Below, piece after piece: positions 35,111-43,843 of a stretch of 64,000 bases of DNA (position 1 is its first letter; each line of letters starts with the position of its first letter). The stretch is from NCBI GenBank assembly GCA_949752745.1, contig OX457027.1, forward strand, positions 55,308,053 through 55,372,052, written 5' to 3'. The translations under genes and the position numbers were made by a program. Under the pieces are notes generated by a model, which was given only the letters and a program-made list of their open reading frames with translations, was not told the DNA's origin and did no database searches. The stretch comes from Protula sp. h YS-2021 (taxonomy: Eukaryota > Annelida > Polychaeta > Sabellida > Serpulidae).

Positions 35111-35248
35111 GGATAGTAAGAGAACGAGGGTCGTGTTGCTAATTGGGGTGGCAACACACAGTAAAACAACCCTTTATCGACCTCCCCAAGCGACATCGTC
35201 GTCGTACTGTCGGTTCTCTAATGGGCAGTATTACGAGGGTGGCGACAC

Positions 35249-35266
35249 TGGCGCAGTCAGCAGGAT
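35249..35266 (+). promoter_or_regulatory. Primer-binding site (tRNA-Ser-like)
   Basis: TGGCGCAGTCAGCAGGAT starts one base after the LTR. TGGCGCAGTC matches the complement of a CCA-tailed tRNA acceptor stem, and several Ty3-type elements use a similar TGGCGCAGTCG site assigned to tRNA-Ser. The primer identity is inferred. Confidence 0.75.
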
Positions 35267-35376
35267 CTTTTCTGGATTAAATTCTTTTTATTTTTAGTCT
35301 GAAAGAGACGAACCTAAAGAAAAAATAATAAAACGGATAGTGAGTAAAGTCTTCCTATGTTCTGTCGTTTCAGTAG

Positions 35377-35637
35377 ATGAACGAGCAGAACATCAGTTCC
35401 AGCACCGTACCGAGAGACCTGCCTTCCCGCTTCTATTGTTTTGAGTGTGGAAAGATTCGTTCCTCAGCGTTCTGGGCCCACAAAGCCAACAACTGGGCCT
35501 ATCAGCCTTGCCTCTGGTGCAACTCGGTGTTACGCTGTCACGCAGGATCTTATCATAGTTTCAAGTGCCCGGAGCGGCCCTACCAAAACAGCAAGCACTG
35601 GGATCAAATTCGTTGCCGCTGCCGATATCCTTTCTAA
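35377..35637 (+). CDS. Cys-rich leader ORF of the retrotransposon (86 aa)
   Basis: ATG-initiated frame between the primer-binding site and gag. It holds paired cysteines (CFECG, CLWC, then C..C at the end) and WAHK/HSFKCPE stretches that could bind zinc. An acceptor-like TTTCAG sits four bases before the ATG (35371-35373), and a strong donor GTGAGT (35640) lies two bases after the TAA, so the ORF fills a possible exon of 266 nt. Function is unknown. It may be only an upstream ORF. An overlapping open frame in another register has no such features. Confidence 0.45.
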   Translation: MNEQNISSSTVPRDLPSRFYCFECGKIRSSAFWAHKANNWAYQPCLWCNSVLRCHAGSYHSFKCPERPYQNSKHWDQIRCRCRYPF

Positions 35638-35908
35638 TCGTGAGTATTCTTTTTATCATTTGAGGTAACAATCAGGTTCTAAAATCCGTTCGTGAGAAAT
35701 TCGAATGAAGTCATTCTCGGTCTGGCAACCTGTTTTTCCTCGAACTGAGAAAGTAATATCCACGTGGTGAAAATTGGTGATTTTAGAAAAGTTTCGGTTT
35801 TATCCTCGAAAGTTGAGGATAGAATCCCTATTCGGCATATTCATTGTGTTTTCTGATAAGGATATATTGTTTCAAGCTCGAGAAAGTGAAAGTTTTCGTA
35901 CGTAAACT

Positions 35909-37984
35909 ATGGATAAAAGCTTTGATCAAAAACCGGAGGTAAGCGAGGAGGTCTGGCCGGATGGTCAAGATTGGGAGGATAGTGAGGTAGTTTTAGGGGC
36001 TTGTAAGAGGCTTAACAGCTACGAAGATTTGCCTGATACGGTAAAATGGGAGCCCAAACCAAAAATCAAGAGCGAAGATGGGGGATTTTATCGTTCAGTT
36101 TCTAAGAGTTCCGTGAAGTCTGCCTATGCGTTGGAAGAAAAAGAACGTGAAATTGAGAGAAGGGAGCGTATGCTTGAAAGAAAAGAGAGAGAGTATGAGC
36201 GGGAAATGAGATGGAAAGAAAAACAGTCCGGTGATAGAGAAAAGCAGCTTGAGGAAATGTTAGATAGGACAATTGCTGCGTTGGATGAAAGGGATAATTA
36301 TATCGAGAGTAGGGAAGAAAGTGTTCGGGAATTGCAGGAAACTGTGAACCGTCTACGCGTGTTTATTGAGAAATTGCCTATTCCCCGTAGTCAAGAGTAT
36401 CACGGTCCTACTCCCGAAGATCCCATCAAGAAACGTTTTTCTTTTTCTCAGCCTGCTCCACAGGCAGACGAATTAGACGAGCCGTTGCATTCGGCAGCCA
36501 AGTCTCCATTTTTAGGAAAAAGTGGGGATTATGGGGTTGAACAGACGTGTAAACCCCTGGGATTGGGTATTCATAGCGAAAGAAAGACGGGTTTTGAGTA
36601 TGGGTATGAAGCTGATACAGAGGAGGAAGATAATTGGGAAGAACAATATCTTTCTGACGCCAAAGTGCGCGCAAAAAGTCCTAGGTTTCAGCATTTGTCA
36701 AGTCCCCGTGGTCCTGTTTTCTCTCGCTGTAGTACGCCCAAAGTCCCTGGTATAGATTTGCCTCCCATATTTCCGGAAGAAAAGGTCTCAGGTTTCGGGT
36801 ACCGGCCTCCTAGTGAGAGATCTAAGCTGCAAGAATTTGCAAATCCAAGATCAGTTCCTGAAGAACAAAGGCATAGGTCAGAACCATCGCCTACTCGTTA
36901 CAAAAGTCCAGGTGCTTTTAAACCATATCATGAGGTTGCACCGGAATACGAGGGAAATGTAAATGTCATGCCCGGAGAAGTGCTAAGAAAATTTACTTCT
37001 CAGCCTTATAGCCGAAAAGACTACGTGGAACCAAAATTCATAAGTCCACATGCAGCACATAGCATGACCAGAGCGTTTCCAGTAGAGACAATCAGGAAAC
37101 AAATAATTATTCCCGATAAATATCAAGGAAACACACCGCTCTCTGACTATTTAGTCCATTTCGAGATGTGTGCTGAATTAAACGGGTGGTCTGAACAAGA
37201 AATGGCCAAGTACTTAGCGTTTAGTTTGAGGGGTTCTGCTCAGAAATTGCTGGGTACATTGCATGGCGAGCAGGTAAGAGATTATTTCTCGCTGAAAGCA
37301 GTTTTGGAAGAACGATTTGGTACCGAGGGACAGACAGCCATATTCCTGGCACAACTGCAAGGACGCACTAAAAAAGACAAAGAGTCCTACCAGGAGCTGT
37401 CAGACGGCATATCCAGGTTAGTTGCGAAAGCCTATCCCACGGCTCCAAGTGACATGATCAAAATTCTTACCCTGCAGCACTTTATCGAAGCCCTACCCAA
37501 TCGGGAGTTGCGAATGCGCATTAAACTCGAAAGACTGAGAAGTGTGCGTGAAGCAGTTTTACTTGCGATTGAGTATGATGCGATCGAGAAGGCTGAGCAA
37601 CAGAAAACTCCAGGTAAGAAATCGGTTAGAGAAATAAAGACCGAAACCGAGAGTTCTGCAAGCCAGCAGAGAGGTAAGAAAAAGGCTAAAGACAAAAGCA
37701 AGGTGCAATCCGAGCAAGAAGATAAAGGGGACAAGTCTAAAGGTTCGGGAAGTAGTGACATGAAAACCGTAGCAGGTCAGTTGACAAAGCTTTTAAAGCA
37801 ACTAGACCAGCAGATGTCAAAATTGTCCAGTGAAAAAGCTCAAAAACCTAAGAAGAAAGTTCCCCTTGATCAGGTAAAGTGCTATAATTGCAACAAAATG
37901 GGACATTACGCGTCGTCTTGCCCAGAAGAAAAACGTAAAGATAGCAAGACGCGTGTAGAATCCAAAACTGATCAGGAAAACTAA
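35909..37984 (+). CDS. gag: Gag-like polyprotein of the Ty3-type element (691 aa)
   Basis: ATG-initiated frame. Residues 1-60 are acidic. A highly charged coiled coil (EEKEREIERRERMLERKERE and on) covers about 70-160, followed by a Pro/Ser-rich linker. A retrotransposon Gag capsid-like region at about 390-570 carries DYLVHFEMCAELNGWSEQEM and YLAFSLRGSAQKLLG. A Lys-rich stretch follows, then one CCHC zinc knuckle at about 658-671 (CYNCNKMGHYASSC). The product would form the particle and package RNA. The frame ends in TAA at 37982 and overlaps the pol frame by a few codons. Confidence 0.92.
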   Translation: MDKSFDQKPEVSEEVWPDGQDWEDSEVVLGACKRLNSYEDLPDTVKWEPKPKIKSEDGGFYRSVSKSSVKSAYALEEKEREIERRERMLERKEREYEREMRWKEKQSGDREKQLEEMLDRTIAALDERDNYIESREESVRELQETVNRLRVFIEKLPIPRSQEYHGPTPEDPIKKRFSFSQPAPQADELDEPLHSAAKSPFLGKSGDYGVEQTCKPLGLGIHSERKTGFEYGYEADTEEEDNWEEQYLSDAKVRAKSPRFQHLSSPRGPVFSRCSTPKVPGIDLPPIFPEEKVSGFGYRPPSERSKLQEFANPRSVPEEQRHRSEPSPTRYKSPGAFKPYHEVAPEYEGNVNVMPGEVLRKFTSQPYSRKDYVEPKFISPHAAHSMTRAFPVETIRKQIIIPDKYQGNTPLSDYLVHFEMCAELNGWSEQEMAKYLAFSLRGSAQKLLGTLHGEQVRDYFSLKAVLEERFGTEGQTAIFLAQLQGRTKKDKESYQELSDGISRLVAKAYPTAPSDMIKILTLQHFIEALPNRELRMRIKLERLRSVREAVLLAIEYDAIEKAEQQKTPGKKSVREIKTETESSASQQRGKKKAKDKSKVQSEQEDKGDKSKGSGSSDMKTVAGQLTKLLKQLDQQMSKLSSEKAQKPKKKVPLDQVKCYNCNKMGHYASSCPEEKRKDSKTRVESKTDQEN

Positions 37985-40900
37985 GCGAGACTGGTAGCGA
38001 GGTCCGTAGTCCAGTCTCTGAAAGCGAAATAGGACCTGTAAAAGAGCATTTCATAAACTCAAGCGTGCTTCAAACTGGTTTGTCAGGTTTATATGTTAAG
38101 GGTACAGTGATAGGGACCGAGGTAGATTTCGTAATTGATACTGGGTCGTCTGTCACAATTTTATCAAGAAGAATTTTCGAGAAAATACCCAAGTCAAACC
38201 GGCCCGAAGTGCGAGAATATCGAGACAAGCTGACTTTAGCTGATGGCAGTAATTTGCCAGTTGTTGGGGTAGTTGATTTGCCTATAATTCTTGAAACTAC
38301 TGAAGTTGTTCATTCGACAGTTATTGCCGAAATCGAATCTGATGCCTTGTTAGGGATTGATTTCATGAAGGAAAAAGAGTGTGAATTGAATTACGGGGAT
38401 GGATCATTCGTGGTGCAAGGTAGCTCTCTGAGTTTCCGGGAAGAAACCGGAAAGAAAATGGCGTGTAGGGTGACAGCGATTGAAACTGTCGTTATTCCGC
38501 CACTTAGTGAAGGTATTGTACCAGGCTTAGTTCACCAGAGGGGTGAAATGGCTAAGTGTGCAATGGCGGAACCTGTGTCGTCGTTGAGTAGTCATGGAGT
38601 GTTGCTGAGCAAGAGTTTGGTAGATCCCAGCAAAGGTTTAGTTCCACTGAGAGTGATGAATCCCTATAACGAACCTGTAGTTTTGAACAAAAACACCAAC
38701 ATGGCTATTGTTCACCCTGTCATTGATATTCATGGGTTCAAAGACGGAAAAGATAATGCTTCCGCCGTTAACCAAGTTTCTCACGAAATCTCGGACGAGA
38801 ATAGTGATAACGAGGTCAGGGGCGATATACAGGGTCCTTTACCAAAGCATTTGCAAGAATTATTTGACCGTAGTTGTGGATCCCTAAAATTAGAACAGAG
38901 TAACCAGGTTAGGAACACATTGTTTAAGTTCCAAGGTGTGTTCTCTTCCGGTCCGACTGATATAGGAAGAACTGGTATAGTCAAACATAAAATTGACACT
39001 GGGGGTAACAAACCGGTCAGATTACCCCCTAGAAAAGTTCCCATCCATTTACGAGAAGCCGTAGATAAGGAGATTGACAGGCTGTTAGAAATGAAAGTTA
39101 TTCGGCCCTCCTCATCTCCGTGGTCCTCGTGTATGGTGGTCGTCCGAAAGGCAAACGGAGAAATAAGAATTTGTCTAGACGTTAGGGCTGTGAATGCAAG
39201 ATCAAAGTACGACAGCTTCCCTTTGCCCCGTATAGATACTTGTCTTGAGAGTATGCATGGTTCCAGGTTCTACAATGTGTTAGATTTAGCCAGTGGCTTC
39301 CATCAGATAGAGCTTGACACGAGAGATGCATGTAAAACAAGTTTTGCGGTGCCGGGTAGGGGGGCTTTTGAGTTTGAAACTCTTCCATTTGGCTTACATT
39401 CAGGTCCTAGTACATGTCAGCGTTTAATGGAACTGATAATGGCTGGCCTAAGCTGGAAAATAGTCCTCATTTATATGGATGACTTAATAGTATACGGCAA
39501 AACGTTTAAAAAAACTTTGGAAAATCTCGAACAAGTCCTAGACAGACTACTTCGGGCTAACTTGAAAGTCAAAACGTCCAAATGCATCTTATTCCAGCGG
39601 TCGGTATCGTTCCTAGGTCACATTGTGTCCGAAGAAGGTATTTCCACTTGCCCTGAGAAAATTAAAAAGGTGCGAGAGTGGCCAGTACCAAAGAACCTCA
39701 CAGAAGTAAAAGGGTTTCTTGGTCTTTGTTCATACTACAAGAGCTTTATTAAAAAGTATGGAGACGTTGCTAAACCCTTGAATGATCTGTCTAGAAAAGA
39801 CCAAGAATTCGTGTGGTCAGAGAAAAGTCAGAGTAGTTTTGATGCACTGAAAGACTTGCTGACCACAGCACCTATTTTGGCATATCCAAACGATGAAGGT
39901 CAATTTATCTTAGATACGGATGCGAGCAATCACAGTATTTCCGGTATTCTAAGTCAGGTGCAAGACGGCGTTGAGAAAGTCATCAGTTATGGCTCCCGTA
40001 CTTTAAATAAGTCAGAGGTTAATTACTGTACGACGAGACGTGAATTGTTGGCAGTTGTGTATTTTGTACCGTATTACAAACACTTCTTGCTGGCTAGAAA
40101 GTTTCTCCTAAGAACAGACCATTCCTCTCTACTCTACCTATTTAGATGGCGTTCGCCAGAGGGGCAAATCGCCAGATGGTTAGAGATATTGGGTCCATTT
40201 GATTTTGATATCAAACACAGAGCTGGGAAATTGCATCAGAATGCCGATTCCTTGTCTCGGATTCCATGTGCGCAGTGTGGGGAGGGAGTGGATTCTGAAG
40301 AATTTGAGTATGTTGAAGATAGGAGACAGAAAGCTAAAGAGATCTTAAAAAAGATCAAGAAAAACCGACCGAAATCTAGGGAAAATTCAATCAGAAAAAA
40401 TAATTTGGCACAGAGACACCAAACCAGATGGGTTAGGGGTGTTTTAGGATCATCAGAAAGCCAAAATACTATTGAGAATTGCGTTCAAAGTATTGATCAG
40501 GTATCCAATGGTATTGATACAGTGGCTCAGACCGATGTAAAGTCTGGAGATGATCAGAGCCAAAATTCGAACTGGTTGAAAGGTTATTCTCCCGAGGATT
40601 TGCGAAAAATGCAAATGGAGGACAATAAAATTTCCTACATTTTGGAAAAGTTTGGGAAAAATGAACCTAAACCGAGCTGGGATGAAATATCTCCCGAAAG
40701 TCCAGCCATCAAAGCGTTATGGGCTGATTGGGAAAGATTGAAAGTAGAAAATGGGGTCTTATACCGGGCTTTCTACAGTGAAAACAAGGTGGGAGAAGTA
40801 TGGCAACTAGTACTCCCAAGAATACTAGTCCCCGGTGTATTATCTGCATTGCACGATAGTCCGAGTGGTAGTCACGTGGGAGTTGACAAAACATTGGGTT

Positions 40901-42357
40901 CTGTGCGAAGTAGGGTGTACTGGTATGGTTTTAAGAGAGATGTGACAGACTGGGTTCGAAACTGCCATAAATGCAACTCTCGGAAGCCAAATCCAAACAA
41001 GAAAAACACCCTCCTGAAGCCTTTTCCTGTAGGAGCACCCATGGAAAGAATTGCCCTTGATATTTCCGGTAAATGGCCGAAAACCGAACGTGGAAATCAG
41101 TATATATTGGTTATTGGTGACTATTTTACAAAGTTTATAGAAGCGTTTCCAATTCCCAATATGGAAGCTGTTACGGTGGCAAATGTCTTGGTTAAAGAAT
41201 TTATACTTAGGTACGGCACCCCACGTATGATTCTGAGTGACCAGGGTTCACAGTTCATGTCTGGTTTGTATCGAGAAATGTGTCAGTTGTTGCAAATTGA
41301 TCAGGTTCGTACAACCATTTACAGGCCGCAGACTGATGGGTATATCGAACGGGCAAATGCCTCTATCGAAAGTCTACTTTCACTTCTTGTGGATGAAAAT
41401 CAGAGAAATTGGGACGAAAAACTAAGTTTCGTAATGTCTGCGTACAGAAACACGCCCCAAAAGTCCACAGGTCTTTCCCCCAATATGCTCATGTTTGGCC
41501 GTGCCACAGAAATGCCCCTTGATTTGATTATTGGCAGGCCAAAGACAGATTATTTCCCTGATGAACATGCATACGTCAAAGATTTAAGGGAAAAATTTGA
41601 GCAAGCCCATGAAATAGCGAGAAAGAACATTAAGGTGGCTGCAGAGAGACAGAAACGTGATTATGACGTCAGGGCAAAAGCCAGTTCTTTCAGCGTAGGG
41701 ACCAGAACGTGGGTACATATCCCTCGCAAAAAGTCCGGTTTATCGCCCAAACTTATGTGCAAATGGCAGGGTCCTTTTACAATTATTGAGAGGATAGGGG
41801 ATGTAAACTATAAAGTACAGTTAAATCCCCGTACTAAGCCCAAAATAATGCACAGGGATAGGTTAAGACCTTATTTCGGTCCTAATCCCAACGTCAGTCT
41901 GCCTGTGGATAAAAACGAATCTTCTCAGAGACAGAATTCTGATTCCGAAACCCTCACGGCAGACAAACACACAGACGAACGTAAAACTGTGGGAAGTGAT
42001 CCAAACTGTGATCAGAATCTAGGTCTGGGAAAAGATTCTAAGAGTGAGATCTCACAAGCTGATGACAGCTCGTCTAGCAGTGACTCAATTCCACCTAGGC
42101 GTAAGTTCGTGAAAGTGAAATGGACAGACCCAAGTTCTGATGAGAAAAGTTTGCCAATTTCGGGTGCGGGCGATCGCTCAGATAAAGAAAATTCGGACGA
42201 AATAGGAAAATCTGACGATCAACCTAAAGTGACGACCGATCCGGATAAAAATCGACCAATTACGGGTGATTCGGACAAGTTACAGTCGCCAGTTAAAGCG
42301 CCACGACGCTCGAAGCGAGTGCGAAAAGCCCCGAAAAGATTCGCTGATTCTGATTAA
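37972..42357 (+). CDS. pol: Pol polyprotein: protease, RT, RNase H, integrase
   Basis: Open in the -1 frame relative to gag from 37972, just after an in-frame TGA. No suitable ATG lies near the start, so expression by frameshift from gag is likely. Domains in order, counted from the GTG at 38065: aspartic protease (DTG at about 25-27), reverse transcriptase with YMDD at 470-473, RNase H (TDAS, RRELLA, RTDHSS), integrase zinc-binding domain (HDSPSGSH and CHKC), catalytic core (LDISGKW, LSDQGSQF, IERANASIE), then a GPF/Y-type module (WQGPFTIIERIG). The last ~130 residues are hydrophilic, Ser/Asp-rich and end in a basic NLS-like patch (RRSKRVRKAPKR). All key catalytic motifs appear intact. Confidence 0.94.
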   Translation, partial: SGKLSETGSEVRSPVSESEIGPVKEHFINSSVLQTGLSGLYVKGTVIGTEVDFVIDTGSSVTILSRRIFEKIPKSNRPEVREYRDKLTLADGSNLPVVGVVDLPIILETTEVVHSTVIAEIESDALLGIDFMKEKECELNYGDGSFVVQGSSLSFREETGKKMACRVTAIETVVIPPLSEGIVPGLVHQRGEMAKCAMAEPVSSLSSHGVLLSKSLVDPSKGLVPLRVMNPYNEPVVLNKNTNMAIVHPVIDIHGFKDGKDNASAVNQVSHEISDENSDNEVRGDIQGPLPKHLQELFDRSCGSLKLEQSNQVRNTLFKFQGVFSSGPTDIGRTGIVKHKIDTGGNKPVRLPPRKVPIHLREAVDKEIDRLLEMKVIRPSSSPWSSCMVVVRKANGEIRICLDVRAVNARSKYDSFPLPRIDTCLESMHGSRFYNVLDLASGFHQIELDTRDACKTSFAVPGRGAFEFETLPFGLHSGPSTCQRLMELIMAGLSWKIVLIYMDDLIVYGKTFKKTLENLEQVLDRLLRANLKVKTSKCILFQRSVSFLGHIVSEEGISTCPEKIKKVREWPVPKNLTEVKGFLGLCSYYKSFIKKYGDVAKPLNDLSRKDQEFVWSEKSQSSFDALKDLLTTAPILAYPNDEGQFILDTDASNHSISGILSQVQDGVEKVISYGSRTLNKSEVNYCTTRRELLAVVYFVPYYKHFLLARKFLLRTDHSSLLYLFRWRSPEGQIARWLEILGPFDFDIKHRAGKLHQNADSLSRIPCAQCGEGVDSEEFEYVEDRRQKAKEILKKIKKNRPKSRENSIRKNNLAQRHQTRWVRGVLGSSESQNTIENCVQSIDQVSNGIDTVAQTDVKSGDDQSQNSNWLKGYSPEDLRKMQMEDNKISYILEKFGKNEPKPSWDEISPESPAIKALWADWERLKVENGVLYRAFYSENKVGEVWQLVLPRILVPGVLSALHDSPSGSHVGVDKTLGSVRSRVYWYGFKRDVTDWVRNCHKCNSRKPNPNKKNTLLKPFPVGAPMERIALDISGKWPKTERGNQYILVIGDYFTKFIEAFPIPNMEAVTVANVLVKEFILRYGTPRMILSDQGSQFMSGLYREMCQLLQIDQVRTTIYRPQTDGYIERANASIESLLSLLVDENQRNWDEKLSFVMSAYRNTPQKSTGLSPNMLMFGRATEMPLDLIIGRPKTDYFPDEHAYVKDLREKFEQAHEIARKNIKVAAERQKRDYDVRAKASSFSVGTRTWVHIPRKKSGLSPKLMCKWQGPFTIIERIGDVNYKVQLNPRTKPKIMHRDRLRPYFGPNPNVSLPVDKNESSQRQNSDSETLTADKHTDERKTVGSDPNCDQNLGLGKDSKSEISQADDSSSSSDSIPPRRKFVKVKWTDPSSDEKSLPISGAGDRSDKENSDEIGKSDDQPKVTTDPDKNRPITGDSDKLQSPVKAPRRSKRVRKAPKRFADSD

Positions 42358-42923
42358 AATGTAAATTTTGTACATAGAACATAGGGAGATACATAAAGTT
42401 GCTTAAAAAAAAAAAACCATCTCCCACAAGAAGAAAGAGTATGTTATTGACTTGTTTGTTAGTTTAGTTGTTTGGACAGTCAGTGACTTCACATAAACAA
42501 GTGATACAGGAGTGTAACTGATTAAGTTTATGATCTCATTCCGGACGTCTAAGGTGTTCTACAGTAAAAGTAAAATGGGATGATTGTTGTCAATCTTTAA
42601 GCTATCAGGTACACGATGGTGATAGAAAATTGTTTGTTGTTGGCACAAACACTCATCAGCTCCGTTTGGTAAACAGGTTGCCAGATGTTTCGGGAAAATA
42701 ACGTCTTTTAAATGAAAAATGTCGGAGCATTAAAGTGAAAAATACTGAGCACAAACATCGTTAAACTTTCAAGTAAGGGTTATCGAAGTTGACTGAACTC
42801 TAAAGTAGATGCTACCATAAGTAATGATGCGTCACTCAGGCATGCATGGATCATAAGAAAAAAAAGTAGTCCGTCGTGGGATTTGTGTAAACTGGAAAGC
42901 TATTATTTTTTTATGTTTGACAG

Positions 42924-43106
42924 ATGCCTCGCTTGGCTTGTGGCACGTGCAAATTAAAGTTCATTTGCCACGATACGGAGACATTACTAAGGCATAAAAA
43001 AGAATGGCATGCACCCAGGCACGCCCCCTGCCCTTTCTGCCACCAAACATTGAAAATTGAAGAATCCCTGTTGCGGCACCTTCTTACATGCAAGAAAACT
43101 AAATAA
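42924..43106 (+). CDS. Retrotransposon ORF3: two-finger C2H2-type protein (60 aa)
   Basis: The ATG directly abuts a splice-acceptor-like sequence (TTTGACAG, 42916-42923). Finger 1 is C-X2-C-X13-H-X5-H (CGTC ... H ... H). Finger 2 is C-X2-C-X12-H-X4-C (CPFC ... H ... C). The tail is basic. It lies about 570 bases after pol, where env would be in a retrovirus-like element, but has no signal or membrane segment. A nucleic-acid-binding role is inferred from the fingers only. Confidence 0.7.
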   Translation: MPRLACGTCKLKFICHDTETLLRHKKEWHAPRHAPCPFCHQTLKIEESLLRHLLTCKKTK

Positions 43107-43153
43107 TAATTTTATGTGGTTGCAGAATCCAACCAAGCCAACCATCCCCAACC

Positions 43154-43843
43154 ATGCGTCCTTTCAACCAGCCGTTATCATGTCGTGCGTGTGGCTTTAC
43201 ATGCAAAAGTTTGAAGGAACTCGAGGCACATAGGGAGAAGAAACACCCAATCACGGAATCAAATTTCTTCTGCCCATTCTGTGAGTTTAGTGCCTCGAGT
43301 CGCTTCCACATGTTTGGCCACTTGACGTCATGCCATGGGACCCAGACTCTGAAGGAGGGTCTGACTAGGGAAAGCCTGCGCCGGGGAAAGCCTTCGTGTC
43401 GTCCACCGACACAATCCGAGACGAAAGCTCCGGAAAGAAGGGTTGAGATTTCACGGGAGTCAGTTCCCAAGTCGGCTAGCTCAGGGGAAGCTACTGAAAA
43501 CCGGGATGATATAGATGATGATCTCGGCCCAACTCCCCTGTACTCGGTGGACGAACCGGAGGAAGTCCCCAAACGCCCGGAAACCCCCCATGTTGATTTG
43601 GAGTCGGACCGGGAAAAGCGCGAGGTGAAATCCCCAGGCCCGAAGGCGGAGATCCCCTCCAGAAAGAGACTGAGTCGGACGGCGTTGTTCGAGGTCGACA
43701 AAGCACAGGTGTGGGGCCACACACACACAAAGCGCCGGATAACACACGCCGATGGGTCAGTCGAGGTGGTTGAGGAGATGAAGTTCGTCAACCCGGCCAA
43801 AAGAGAGGATTTCCCTTGCTGTAGTAGGGAAAACCAAATTTAA
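43154..43843 (+). CDS. Retrotransposon ORF4: C2H2 zinc-finger protein (229 aa)
   Basis: ATG-initiated frame, 29 bases after an acceptor-like GTGGTTGCAG (ending 43125). Two N-terminal fingers: C-X2-C-X12-H-X4-H (CRACGFTC ... H) and CPFCEF followed by H and C/H. These resemble the pair in the preceding ORF, so the two ORFs may be duplicates of one module. The remainder (about residues 75-229) is charged and Pro/Ser-rich, with no known domain. Similar frames on the opposite strand are shadows. I know of no standard Ty3 protein like this. Confidence 0.72.
   Translation: MRPFNQPLSCRACGFTCKSLKELEAHREKKHPITESNFFCPFCEFSASSRFHMFGHLTSCHGTQTLKEGLTRESLRRGKPSCRPPTQSETKAPERRVEISRESVPKSASSGEATENRDDIDDDLGPTPLYSVDEPEEVPKRPETPHVDLESDREKREVKSPGPKAEIPSRKRLSRTALFEVDKAQVWGHTHTKRRITHADGSVEVVEEMKFVNPAKREDFPCCSRENQI

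Larger units (their letters stand above)
34387..35247 (+). repeat. 5' LTR
   Basis: 861 bp, TG...CA ends, matching 47056-47916 at a constant offset of 12669. It contains a TATAAATA box at 34421, AATAAA signals at 34849 and 34903, and three hairpins between 34991 and 35157. The only difference noticed is G/A at LTR position 6. Confidence 0.95.

Noticed and set aside
35441..35668. Second overlapping frame in the retrotransposon leader
   Set aside because: It overlaps the Cys-rich frame, has no motif and runs through the donor site.
43099..43800. 233-codon minus-strand frame opposite the zinc-finger ORF
   Set aside because: The plus-strand frame has paired zinc-finger cysteines and histidines. 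The reverse is compositionally odd and lacks motifs.
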